Of a stretch of DNA of 64,000 bases, positions 49,110 through 61,121 are shown piece by piece. Origin of the DNA: Enoplolaimus lenunculus (taxonomy: Eukaryota; Nematoda; Enoplea; Enoplida; Thoracostomopsidae); NCBI GenBank assembly GCA_030248215.1, contig JASANG010001731.1, forward strand, positions 62,001 through 126,000. Reading direction: 5' to 3'. The notes beneath the pieces were generated by a model, which had not been told where the DNA came from, ran no database searches, and was given only the letters and a program-made list of their open reading frames with translations. The position numbers were made by a program, and so were the translations under genes. The first letter of the stretch is position 1. Every line of letters starts with the position of its first letter.

Positions 49110-49580
49110 AAAATCAGGCTTCTTAGCGGAAATATACAGGGTATATATTTGCAACATTGTGCAATTTTCAAACGCGGGGGGGGGGGGTGGATTAGAGCTG
49201 ATTGTGAGAGATGACAAAAAGGCACTTTTATATAGGCTTTAGAATGACCTGTTAGCGCTAGATCTTTACAGGCTTTAGAATAACCTGCTAGATGCTAGAG
49301 GTCAAAAAAATTTTCACAGTCACATCGTAAGATTGCAGATCAATAATAAATGAAATCCTGAAAATCAGGTATTGAGCGGAAATTATAGGGTTGCAACATT
49401 CTGTTGCCCTTTTCGAGCGCTGGGGGTGCAGTACCTGATCGTGAGAGATGAGAAAATGGCACTTTACAGGCTTTAGAATAACCGGCTGGATACTTGAGCT
49501 CAAAAATTTTCGCAATCCCATCGTTTGATTGCATATCAATATTAAATGAAACCCTGAAGCTACGGTATCGGCAAGATGTT
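49110..49580. repeat. tandem duplication, period about 253 bp
   Basis: Both units run AATCAGG...GCGGAAAT, TTGCAACATT, a G-rich tract, GAGAGATGA, CAGGCTTTAGAAT, TTGCA.ATCAAT. Unit 1 has an extra partial copy of the CAGGCTTTAGAATAACCTGC part and a 12-G run. A related piece lies near 38570-38600. Confidence 0.75.
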
Positions 49581-51166
49581 GCGGATAATGCATTACTATT
49601 ACAAATATAGTCGTTGCATTTTATGATTTGTATTAATTTGCGCAAAGTTGACTTTAGCTTGATCACTGCAGTTTCTTATAGTTAAAATTCCTATCTCAGA
49701 GGTTGACACAAGGAAGCGGAAAGAAGAGATATATCTCTCCCGAAATTTTTGCACCGACAAAATACGCATTTTTAACAAAACGTTAAAATATCTTTGCTGA
49801 TTTTTAGGGCCGGAGCAGCCACCCACCATACCCCATTTCGGGGAGGCCTGCAAAATGGGCCACGCACCCTAACCAGTTGAAACAGAAACCGATGAAGTTT
49901 TAAGATGCGTCTGGCTTCTCGCTCGCTTCGATCGCAAGTTTGAGGTTCCCACCCTGGAGTTTGGGAAGTAGCCCCCATTCCTGTCTGCTCTCTCACTGCT
50001 AGTTTCTACACTCCTGGGTATGAAAATTCTTCTCGCCCTCTCGCTTACAAAAAATTGTTTTCCATGAAGTTATATCCGAAGGAAATGAAATTCTCGTTAT
50101 GCCCCAGCCTATCTTCCGAGTGTTTTGTGCGGTCTGAATTAAACATATCATGCTTTACCTATTATTAGTATTATTTGTTGATACGTGCTACATTCATTCG
50201 AGGTCTACTTTGTGCTTAATTTGTAATTTGCGAAAGGTTATTATTTAGAAAAAAAACTAAGTAATCGCTCGAGAGTTATTAGTAAAATCTAAAAACACAA
50301 AGTTTTCTTTTATTTTATCTTAAAATTAAGAAAATTGTTTATATGAAAATAAGTATTAATAATATAATAATTATATATTGTACAGATCAGGTTTCCATAT
50401 TAATTTCAAAGGTTCTACACTCAATATATATATTAAAGCGGTATTCGGGCACACTTTGCGTGTCCCTTTCTCATACCTTTCGGCATTATTTGATTTCTCT
50501 TCAGGGAAATCAACTTGAAAGTATAATTTCATATTGCGTGCAAAATAGCAGCTAAACTGAAAAAGCTGTAACTTATAAATCGAGTGAAAAGCCCCTTTAG
50601 GGCACTTAGCTTTGTCGATTTCAAATTCACTCTGGTCAAAGTTTAAGTTTTAACGTGAAAGTTTATTTATTGTCAGGAAAAGGACGCCAATACCGAGAAC
50701 GCAAGTATAAGTGTCACAACTTGTAATGCCAGTACACGATAGCAAAGGATGCTTTAAGATGTTTATATCGAGTTACTTGAATTTGATCCTTGAGTACTAC
50801 TCATAATCACTTGGGTGATTAGATTGATACCACGACGGGAAAACTTTAGTTGATAAAGGTGAAAGACTTTAAATGTTAATTTATTGGAGATATGTTAAAA
50901 AAAGCGCATTATGGTTGATGATCAGACAATACACAAAGCTGCTTCGTTTTGAAGATAAAATTTTTCGCGACAACAGCAATTGAAAAAGCGACATACTTTT
51001 AATTTTTGCTAATTTAAATTTCAAATCGCATTAAGAAAGTTTCAAATTTGTCTCCAGAGACAGCGCTGCTGCGGCCGTTTATAAATGTTTAACAATTGGT
51101 TTACGTGTCACATAAGCACTCATTAGCATAGCAGCGGTTGAGACGAAGGCTCGTTTCCAGCCCTAC
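49581..51166. other. intergenic, no feature secured
   Basis: A GC-rich patch at 49800-50030 has open frames on the minus strand but no splice signals or recognised sequence. Confidence 0.4.
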
Positions 51167-52118
51167 TCGCAAAGGCAAGACCAAAAATTCAGAAGGGTAA
51201 CATGGAAATTTCATGTGATCTAAATTTTCAAGCAGAGACAATTTTACTAGGAGTAGGTCAGCCTCTTCGCGACTCTCTTCTATAACTTTGGCCCCGTTTT
51301 CGAGCAAATGCAGATAGCGATACGCATCACAATCTCTTGTCTCGAGCTATACCTATGATAATCATTTAAATGGTATTTGTAACCCAGCGTTTCAAGGTTT
51401 GATCAAACCTTCTGAAATTGGTAAATTTCAGTAGGAACACAGATGTTTTGAATTTTGAACTAAAGAAAACGGGTCGCTATACCTAATCCTTAACCTATAC
51501 GTGTGAGACGCGCCGTAACCTTGAATGCATGGACGTAGTCATGGAACGCCATGGACGCCGCCTCCTTCCATGAAACAGTTTTTGCTCCGCCTGAGAGCTG
51601 GATGGGCACGACAAAATTGGGAAATAAGTTAATCATTGTATATACTGCAAGTTCAGCATACATCGGCTTATGTATATTCTCAAGGTTGGCATCAAAAATG
51701 AGTTTGGTCTCTCGCACTTTTCGCTCGAGTTTTTTTGCGTTTTTACTGGAGAAAGTTTAAACGATAGAAAGTGTGATTTAATTATTTAATTTGTACAAAG
51801 TTATATTTAGATATACAGGTTTTGACTGATATATCTGAAAACTCATTGACGTAATCAGGGGTTTCGTTTGATGGGTTTGTTGGCGAGGAGGGCTTGGGAA
51901 CTTTAACGGAGGCTGTCAAAATGGGATTAGCTTCTTGAGCACCGTGCTTAAATATAGGGGAAGTGAAAAAGGGCCGTAAACCCGTCTACCGATCGCATGT
52001 GGCGTTTAACGACTGTTCGGAAAGCTTTCAATCTCTGCCCCACAATTTCCAGTTCCAATTCAGGGTGCCAACCTGGATATCGAAGGATAATCTTCACGAT
52101 TTGGCACACCTCGTCCAC
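51167..52118 (-). CDS. candidate multi-exon gene of unknown function
   Basis: Three GC-richer open segments on the minus strand can be joined in phase. Segment 52118-51982 reads VDEVCQIVKIILRYPGWHPE... and ends at a weak GG|GTTTAC. Segment 51745-51520 follows a good TTTCTCCAG acceptor and reads KNAKKLERKVRETKLIFDAN...; it includes PMYAELAVYTMINLFPNFVV and ends AAG|GTTACG. Segment 51346-51167 follows GGTATAG, is exactly 60 codons (LETRDCDAYRYLHLLENGAK...LVLPLR) and ends CGA|GTAGGG. The protein would be mixed charged/hydrophobic with no signal peptide in view. No first or last exon is identified. I cannot name a family, and two of the donors are weak. Confidence 0.33.
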
Positions 52119-52814
52119 CTTTCAACAACGCCAGTTTGGCTTAAACCTTGAATCTTTCATGGAACAGTTATGTCTAAAACCCAATCTACAGTAGCAAAAT
52201 TATCGCCCAGGAGCAAGGTTCTATTTAAATTCGCAACAGTTTTGAATGCTGATTGTTAGATAAACACTGTGCATTGTGTATTATTACGAATATGTGAGCA
52301 TTTATTAAAATAAATTATAAAAAAATTAAAATTCTATTAAAACAGAGGTCTATTATTCCAAATCGGGCTCTTAATCACTTTGCTGCACAACCTTTTACTA
52401 TGCCTTATCCTTAACCTTAAATGTGGAAGAAAGTGTACAAGAGTTCAAAATTGTGAAACTAAGCATCAAAAAAGCACTCAACGTATGAAGGAACAAAGCT
52501 TAAATTCGTATGACATAAATACCCTCTATCACACAGTTATTATCATTATTAGTTCAGAGAGTTTTACCCTTGTCAATTTGAAATAATGAGAGAGAGAGAA
52601 TACAACAGACCTTCATACATACGAGATACCACTATATCTGATTAAATTTTTGCGACTATACTCTGCTAAAATAAGTATCAAAATAGGTCACAAAAATTAA
52701 GAATGGCCAAGAAATATTTGGTATTATGTTGCATCATAATCCAGAAAATATTTTTTACAAAGGGGATGATAATAGGTTTAAAAATATTCCTATATTAACC
52801 CCTAAAGAGGAAAC

Positions 52815-53063
52815 TTGATAAATTCATATAAGAAGTATATAAACGAAAAAATTATCCAAACACGGCTGTACAATTGCTTGCCCGTCTTAAACCAGACTGC
52901 GGTTTGTTTAGTACTTTTAACTGGACTTAGGGTATCATTGTGGAGTGTACCGGTCAAAAATACTACTCCAAACTTAACCCCTCGAAGTACGCAATCATTG
53001 GCGTCACCTGTGATATTTTTTATGTCACTCCTGTTAGCTATAAATGGTGATTGCACTCCTGTA
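52815..53063 (-). CDS. possible further exon, unknown
   Basis: After an acceptor-like CTATACAG the minus frame reads VQSPFIANRSDIKNITGDAN, then VLRGVKFGVVFLTGTLHNDT. It lies upstream of the 51-52 kb candidate exons on the same strand. The opposite strand is equally open here, and no clear donor is seen. It may be chance. Confidence 0.15.
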
Positions 53064-53307
53064 TAGTCATTTTATTGATATTAATCTAGCGCAAACCATA
53101 TGACGCACCAAAGAGTAAATTTCAAAGTCTAAATCCTATTAGGCTAAAAGTATCTCGCTGTTTATGTTTCAGATAATTAATTGTTTAATTAGGCAAATCT
53201 AAAACCCGCAGAATTTTGCTGTCAACTAGAATAATTGAGCAGGTCGTGTAGCATCACGCACGGATAGGGATAAAGTTCCGCTAGCAAGCTGTCAAACTAT
53301 AGGTACA

Positions 53308-53487
53308 GACCCGTAGCCAGCTCATCTTCCTATGGGGCTAAAAAATTTTCAGGTGGGACATACAAGGATTTTCAATGACTTACAAGCAAGATTGAAAATT
53401 TTCCAGGGGGGGGGGGGGCAAAATTTTTCCAGAGGGGGCTGAGCCCCACCCCGGCCTCTCTGCCCTCACCCCTTTGGCTATGGGCCC
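53308..53487 (+). mobile_element. family C element with both ends and a 13-G run
   Basis: GACCCGTAGCCAGCTCATCT at the left, CCTTTGGCTATGGGCCC at the right. Between them are CAATGACTTACAAGCAAGAT, 13 G and GGGGGCTGAGCCCC. Confidence 0.8.
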
Positions 53488-53814
53488 ATATATGTAGCAA
53501 TCGGTACACGACGAAATCAAGGACGGATTCAGGATTTTTAGAAAATGAATACCAGTGGCGGGCCGAGCTTTTGAGGGGCTCCCATCAAAGTCGAAGTGAG
53601 TGACAGGTACACTTGAAAACTACTTCTGTATGACGGAAAGTTGTTTGAAGAAAAATTTTAAATTTTAAATCGGAAATTCGCTTTTAAAATAAACGAATTA
53701 TTAAATATTGAAATATTGGAAAAATCTCAAAAAATATTTTTTTAACTTTACGCTTCAATTTGTATCTGAATGAATTCACAAATACTCTCTATTGGATTTC
53801 ATGCGAGCCCGTAG

Positions 53815-53985
53815 CTAAGGAGGGAGGCCAGAGGAGCTCAGCCTCCTGACAAAATTTTGCCCCCCCTTGAAAATTTTATACTCAACTTGTAAGAAAAATA
53901 TAAACCCTTGAATGCCCTTCCTGAAAATTTTTTATGAAAGCATTTCATATAATATGCTCCCATAACCCTGAAAAAGGTAAGCTGT
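53815..53985 (-). mobile_element. family C element, inverted to the previous copy
   Basis: GAGCCCGTAGCTAAGGAGGG at the left and AAGGTAAGCTG at the right, with CTCAGCCTCCTGACAAAATT inside. With the 53.3 kb copy it forms a loose inverted pair about 330 bp apart. Confidence 0.65.
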
Positions 53986-55785
53986 TGAAAATAGTTTAGT
54001 GCCTATTCGACATCATAGAATATACTTTTTTTAATAAAAGGCAACAAGCGAACGGATAACGCTTATTATATTACAACATTATAATATTTGTCAAAATAAA
54101 TGACTTAAAATTGCCATCACGAATTGCGAAACCCGTCACGCAAATTTGAATTATTCTTTCAGTCAAATATGACATATTGTCTTGTATATATGTCGATATA
54201 AACATTGCGCCAGGCCGATAGCAAAGATATCATTCGGAGAAGGGTAGTAAACTTCAGCTTAAAACGAGACAGAAATTTCGTTTGATTTTTTATAAAACAG
54301 CAGGTTAAAATTGACAAATCTGTAAAACTGCGTATATATTTAATATTGAACCGCCTCAAGTATTGCGAGGTTGGTATATATGTTTTGCATACCGGTTTGA
54401 ATACGGCCCAGTTTATATGCGGTTAAGCTTTGAATAACATTACGCGTTTAAAGACACGCGATTCAGTGATATAATAAAAGCCGAGTCTACACTTAATTTA
54501 TAAATCGCTCTAATTTGACAAGTACGATTTTACTGTCGAGCACAGATTTATGCCACACAACATGAATTGTTTTGATATCTTTTGATGTAGCGGCGCCAAA
54601 GAGCGAAACCGAAACTATAAACCGGAATGAGATGTGTTTAAGCCCAATAAATAGTTTTTTTCTCATGCTGCTACTGTTAAATTTTACAAATCTAAGCAAC
54701 ATTGTACGTGTAGATGGTATAGGAAATTATGCTCCATTTGAATTTTATTTTATATTCTTTCAAATTAAAATCCAGGCCACCACGTCGTTGACCCCTGAAG
54801 TCGAAGAACCATTATTTAACAGTTTTTAAACCCAGTAAAATAGTATCTAAATTTCAATAGCGGAGGTGTTCAGTACGTATATATAACGACCTATAGATTT
54901 TGACAAAAGTTTTAATTAGGAAATTGCAAACTTGCGGTCGGAGTACATATTTTGTGAATAGTTTCAAATTATAATTGAGAGAGAGATAGAATAGAAAAAT
55001 GGGGTTTCTAAAGTCTTACAAACACGCGCACGTTTAGTTTTGCCAAGACTAACAAACTAATTTGTCTCATCATATAACAAGCAGCAGTATTGGTGAATAC
55101 GCGCATGTTCTCGCATTTACTCGCTCATGGCATCCTCATTAAAATTGCAATATGACACTGCAATGATACTATAGTATAATGATGTATGAATATATACACG
55201 TTAGCGATATTCAATTCATATGTTTGGATATTTCTTTTTTTAGTTGGCCCCACCCATAAAATAAGCACTTTTCAAAAACTTAAAATATTTTAATTTTTTA
55301 GCCTGAGCCTAAGGCTAAGCTTAAGTGTAATCTAAGCCAGACCCTAAACCTAAATCTACTCATTGTAAATTTATATACTATTTCATCAGTGAAGCCCCGC
55401 CATCGAATAAACCCCATCTCCAATTGATAGTTTTTATTTTCATCCTAAACCCGAGGTCAAGGTCAAGCTTAGATCTTTAGCCAAGGCCTAAACTTGAGCC
55501 TTAACTTATTCATATTTGTCGACATTGTTTCCTTTCTAGTTAAGCTCAGCTATAAAATAAAGCCTATCAGCGGGAACAGATTTTTTCGAATTCTAACCTA
55601 CGCTTTCGACTAAGGCGAACCCAAAGCCCAAACTTAAACCTACGCATACATAATCAAATTTATTGATATATATTTTTCAAGTTAAGTACTGCCATAAAAT
55701 AAAACTCTGCCAATTAGTAAAAATTTTTTGGTTTCAGAAAATGCCTGAATCTCCACCTAACGCTTCTAAATCTTATGTGGTGTTT
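53986..55785. other. intergenic; TTAGGC-like hexamers at 55300-55640
   Basis: Three diverged stretches of CCTAAG/CTAAGC words, each followed by a CCCCGCCATCGAATAAA-like or TATAAAATAAAGCC-like phrase. No gene. Confidence 0.45.
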
Positions 55786-56149
55786 AGGGTGTAACCGGAA
55801 TTGCGGTTCCGGCATTTTTTCACCTTATGGTTCTGGTATATTTATATCAGAATTAAAATTTTGGTCGGTGGAAATTAAGCATTTTACTAATGACAACAAA
55901 AATATAATATATTTCATTAGTAAAGTGTATAACCTTTCACAGTCACCAAAAATAAACCATCGAAGTTGGATTTCGCTTTCTTGGATAATGAAAATCTAAA
56001 ATTCAGCAGGTAACGTAAATATCTGTCTTCAGCCAAGCTTATTTTATCAACAATGTAACAAAAAAAATTAAAATGAATTTTTCGGTGGCATGTATTTTTA
56101 ACTTTCCGGTCCCGGATCCGCTATATTGCAATTCCGGTTGCATCCTGGT
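55786..56149. mobile_element. family D element, subfamily 1, diverged
   Basis: AGGGTGTAACCGGAATTGCG at the left, GCAATTCCGGTTGCATCCTG at the right, with TTCCGGCATTTTTTCACC as in the 31.3 kb copy. Confidence 0.78.
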
Positions 56150-56799
56150 GATACCAATACTGTAAACCTATAGTAACCATTTTCACCGAACTTTTAAGAT
56201 AGATACATGCTATTACTGACAACGTGGAACAATCAAACGGTATAAACTCAGAAAATATTTTATCATACGCCCCTTTAACTGTAGATCGTGGAAGTTATCA
56301 GTCCAAAGAATACTATCAAAATATCCGATTCCAATCTTTAACGCACAAAAGTTTGCAAATTTATAATTGCTATAAGACGTCTTATTATGATACAGAGCTT
56401 TAGAATTTACACCCCTTGCACACAATTAATCTCACCATACAATATTTGTTTGGTTCCCAGGCGCATCCAATTAATTTCCGTTAGTTCAAACACAACAATT
56501 CTGTATTGATGATATGAGTGGTTAAACTGTATATTTTTACTCAAAATACTCTAATGATGTACCTACATCTGCAAGATACAATGCTACACAACATAAAGTA
56601 ACGGAACTAATATACCTACTGGAGTAGAAACATCGTACCCTAAAGCCCGTTCTCTAAAATAGCTGTAGTACCTTTAGTCACATAGCGAATGGTGTTCACA
56701 TAAGCTATTGGTCATTTCAATTAAGAGTGTCACAGAAAATTTGGTAAATTTAACAAAATTTAAAAATCGGTGTTTTGGTGTGAACTTTGAATTTTTTAG

Positions 56800-57411
56800 T
56801 TTTTAAAGCCATACCCACCAGTAAATATCGATTTAATTAGATTTTACGAACGTCTGTATACTATTCTATTCTACATCTGTTCGACTGAGGAAAAATTGAG
56901 GGATTCAAATAAAATGGGTTTTCAAAATTTTCTTCACGACAACGCTAGCGCTATAATCCTTCATAGCAGCGTATACAAGAAATATATACGGAAAATTATT
57001 TGCCAGATTTTCAAGCGAGTCAACACAAAAACAGCTCAACAGTCTTTAGAGCAACATTTAAGATTTTACTGGACAAAAATCTTTCAGTTCGCGTTACATC
57101 AAATTTCTGAGGTGAAAACCTGGCTGTGCACCCGACACTCACCAATTGTCTTTATTGAATTTGGTCATGAACCTAAAAGAACTAAAACAGCCATACGAAA
57201 CCCAACACAAGTGACTGGGAAGACATTCGAACGAAAATTCATTAAATTAAATCGTCGTTGCCGTAAAGATATAACGTCCGAAAAATTATTTTTAAACTTT
57301 CATCCTGGTTTGCTCACCAGCAAACCCTTTATGACACCAGGTGGCCAACGGAGTACAGCTCTTACACCAAAACATACCGCAAAATTTTGTGCACATTCAA
57401 ATCAATTTTAA
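56800..57411 (+). CDS. unrecognised 203-codon open frame (165 residues from first ATG)
   Basis: The frame is open from just after a stop at 56797 to a TAA at 57409-57411; the first ATG is at 56914 (MGFQNFLHDNASAIILHSSV...). The product is basic, rich in Lys, Arg, His and Phe, with no membrane segment, signal peptide or repeats. A run this long is unlikely by chance in DNA this AT-rich (a rough estimate gives about one per hundred such windows), and it is not built of simple repeats. I do not recognise any family. It could be a single-exon gene, one large exon or a retrocopy. Confidence 0.35.
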   Translation, partial: FLKPYPPVNIDLIRFYERLYTILFYICSTEEKLRDSNKMGFQNFLHDNASAIILHSSVYKKYIRKIICQIFKRVNTKTAQQSLEQHLRFYWTKIFQFALHQISEVKTWLCTRHSPIVFIEFGHEPKRTKTAIRNPTQVTGKTFERKFIKLNRRCRKDITSEKLFLNFHPGLLTSKPFMTPGGQRSTALTPKHTAKFCAHSNQF

Positions 57412-60400
57412 CCACAATAATTACTTAGCTAATTAAATTAAACCTCGAGAAATAGAGCAAATATAAATGTAGGTATATATCCAAATATAGATATTAGCAC
57501 ATATAACACGGGCGTAGCTAGGATTTCGCTTATCAACGGTATTTACTCTTAATAATATACCGAGTTATGTTAAAGCCTGTAAAATTACCATTTTCTAGTC
57601 TCCAGAAATTTCGAAAATAGATATATGCCGCCTATGTACCCCTTGTACGCCCCATAACACTTCAAATGACAGGTAGACCAGCAAACTGTGCTCTGATTGC
57701 ATGCAGGTTTGCGAAATATTTTGCAATTATATTAAGTAAAACGCGAATATTAATCAGTAAATCAATGCCATGCTTGTGAATTTAATATTTCTTATAAATT
57801 TAAGATGCAATCTGTTATTGTAGCGTGTTCTAAACGAAGATTTTACATTATTAGCAAACTGCATAACGTAATGAACAGAACAGGACGTTTCGAACGCTAA
57901 AACTATGAATATACACTAGCGGATTCGTACGTGATGCAAAACCTTTTCAGGACTTTGGCTACGCCCACTCAGCCCCTCTGGTTTCATGGCGCCAGTTAAG
58001 CATACGCGATTCGTTGCTGCTCGATTTGAGATATAAACTACTGCAAAAACAGCAATTTTTGCATGAAGAAATATTAAATTTTTGAGACTCAAATAAGCAC
58101 ATTAAAAATATAAAATCGCGGTATATATTAGTGATAATTCAATTGGTTGTTAATGTAGAGTTAACTACTATTGATTTCGTGCTTGGCTGTTCAGTTTTTT
58201 TCGCCTATTTTCAAACATAACAAGTATGTTTCTACAGGTCACGGTATTCTGGAAGATGAGGCATCAGTCTTCTATAAAGAAACATTTTCGTTTTAGTGTA
58301 ACCATAAAAGTCTCAGCAAAATTTTGTTTACCTTCCATTCCGTAAAAAATTTTTGCTCACTGTCTCTAAATATTAACGGTTGAATACTTAGCAGCGGCTG
58401 CAGTGTATGCGGTCTCTAGTCGCGTATAGCGTCGTTACTGTCTGGCGCATGTTCAGGGTATGGACGTTTTGCAAACTTAACGTAAATATCCGTCCTCCAA
58501 AGTCCAACCAACTTATCCGGAGGCGCTTAAACCAAACAGAACTGCACAGAAAATGAAAGTGAATCCAAAATCTACCGACATAAAAGAAGCTCTCAGTACC
58601 TAAGCTCAAGCCTGATTCCAAGATTTAAGCCTAAATATTAAGGCATATTTTGCAATCTAAACCTAAGCTGAAGCTTAAACTGGGTTGAGCTTAGCGCCCA
58701 TCCATCCTGCCCCACCGTCGTGGGTGACCATGCCTAATATTGGCTCTCGGCGTTGAATAACAAAATCAATTATAAAAGCTATACTGGTACAGCAAAAATA
58801 GACGTCTTTGAGAAGTTTGAATATAGAAAATGAGCCGCGTTCGGTGGTGTATTTTCTTCGCTACATACGGTACTCGTATTAAAATTATTAACGCTATGAA
58901 GCGATGTTTTTTTTTAACCTGAAAGGCATGTGTAGATCTAAAATTAAGGTAATTGTGAGCACAGGATTTCCCAGCGAATCCAAGCAAACTAAGGTTTCAT
59001 TTTCGGATTTAATACTAAAATTGCAACTGGATTCTTGTTTCGCGAGCCTTCGAGACCTTTTTATTTCACCACTGCTGAACGGTTCGGACTACGGTTTGGA
59101 CGGGGACGGGCAACCCTAGACACGGCCCTTGACCAAGAGCAGAATCTCATCCAAAACTTTTAAGTGTAAAGCTAACTGTAAGCCTAATCTAAGCATAATT
59201 GCGTTCGGTAACCTTAGTATTAACCCTAAGCTTAAGCTCTGCTTTAAAAAGTATGTATTTTTATCATTCCTCACTGCTCAGGAATTTTGCCAGCTCAATT
59301 ATTTCCGAACCCCTTTTGTATACGCAACTGACCGGGGTTTATACTTAAAATATTATATGTTTTAGGATCTTGCATTGTGAAAATATATTCTAATGGTTTC
59401 GAATAATCTGAAAGCTGGTTCTACAAAACGGGTTTGCGTGTCACTGGAACCGGAAGCAATTTGTTTTGCTTTAAGATACGACCAAAAACAACAACAACAA
59501 CAACAACAACAACAGCAACAGCAACAGGAACAACAACACTACACTTGGTTGATAATTGTTCAAACTCCAATGTTTTAGCCTGCGAAGCCTTTTAAAGTTC
59601 TTAAAAACTCAATTGATTTTTCTTACTGCCTTTATACTCCGGAAATGGCCGGAACCCCAAGCATATTAATTATCGCCCGACAGTTTCAAGCATTTTAGTT
59701 TCAGAGTTATTGCTACATTGTGTACAGGAGGACGTTGCTAGAATTACCTTATAGAAGGGTATATATAAATCAATAAAAATTCTCAGTTAAAAATTTTTTT
59801 ACGCTGGTATTATAACAAGTTTGATATTTGATTGAATACAACTAGCGGTCTATAAATTCGGGCGTGATGTTAAGTTTTCAAATCAAAACTTCAAATTCAA
59901 GATATGCCAAGGTTTAGGTCAGCTAAAAAGTTTTCTACTACACTACTTCTATATAAATTCATTGATTTTAAAGTGCTTTTAAGCAAGCAAACGCACGATA
60001 CATTTGTGTCATACAGACACACTTAGTTTGCTTCACAGTATTACTCAAGAAACTGTTGTATTATAAACGGGCCACTGGTACACTATGGGAGCTATTAGGG
60101 TGCATTCCTTTTAAAGCAAAGATTCTAAATTGAAATAAAACTAAAAGCATATTTCACAGTTTGCATATGCGTGTGTTAGAAATGGACTTGCGGTAAAATA
60201 TGCAAGTTGCACTTTATAGCAGTCTGTCGAAGAGCAAAACGTTTCGCAATTTTTATAGTTGGCGCTGTGGCTCAGAGGTGCAAGCTTTTTACTAAATATT
60301 TTTTCTTCCGACTACTTTTGCCATAGTGAAGCGCTTAGGTTTTGCGTAACCATTTCATACAGTGTTCATTTTAAAATTTGAAGCTTATTCACATTGTATA

Positions 60401-60684
60401 AAAAGTAGCCGAAACAACTGTTGCTAAAATTGTCTCAAGCACGAAACTAAGTTTCAAAGCATTGAAATTTCGATTACAGGAAGTACCTTTTAGTGGAAAA
60501 AACTGTTATCAAAGCCGATGGGACGCGTGATCCGTTCTCTAATCTCCCAATCGCCAACAGCAAGAGTTTTAAGCAACAATATTAAAGTTCAAATAACCAC
60601 TGATGAACCAAGAGGATGGGGCGTTTATGCCTATGCTAATACAACAGAGCCCCAAACCAAACATAGAACATCTCATAGTAGACA
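57412..60684. other. intergenic, simple repeats only
   Basis: CTTAAGCC/TTAGGC-like words at 58600-58690 and 59150-59235, and a CAA microsatellite. No gene supported. Confidence 0.45.
59487..59538. repeat. (CAA)n microsatellite
   Basis: About 17 units with CAG interruptions. It gives a spurious poly-Gln frame. Confidence 0.95.
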
Positions 60685-61121
60685 TACTGTATTGACCCGA
60701 ATAAGAGGGGGTCCCCATTTTGGGTCCGAAGCAATAGGAGTCCGTATCCCTAATAAGAGTCCGTAAAGCGGATAGGGTTCCTAAACCGTAATTAGAGTCC
60801 ATAAATGTCAATTAACCCTAATTGTAGCGCATAAATGACTCCAGGCCCAAATAATTTGAGTTCGAAACTTTAAAGCGTACTTAAAATTTGAAAGTACATT
60901 CCTAAGTATAACCTCTTTTATTATCGCTCAAACTATTGAAACGAGACAAATAAACGTTTAATTCAACGGATAGTTGCAGTACCGGATATATATCAGTAAC
61001 GAAGGGCGGTGGAGCGTGGGTTAAAAATAAATAACAGTCCGTAACCGAATAACAAGGGGGTACCCTCTGGAGAGGCCAAATAAATATCAGTCCCGCCCTT
61101 CTTATTCGGGTCCCTACAGTA
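60685..61121 (-). mobile_element. family B element, full length (437 bp)
   Basis: TACTGTATTGACCCGAATAA at the left and CTTATTCGGGTCCCTACAGTA at the right are inverted ends of about 25 bp flanked by TA. The interior has repeated GAGTCCGTA phrases and GTGGGTTAAAAATAAATAAC. No coding frame. The TA target hints at the Tc1/mariner group. Confidence 0.85.
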
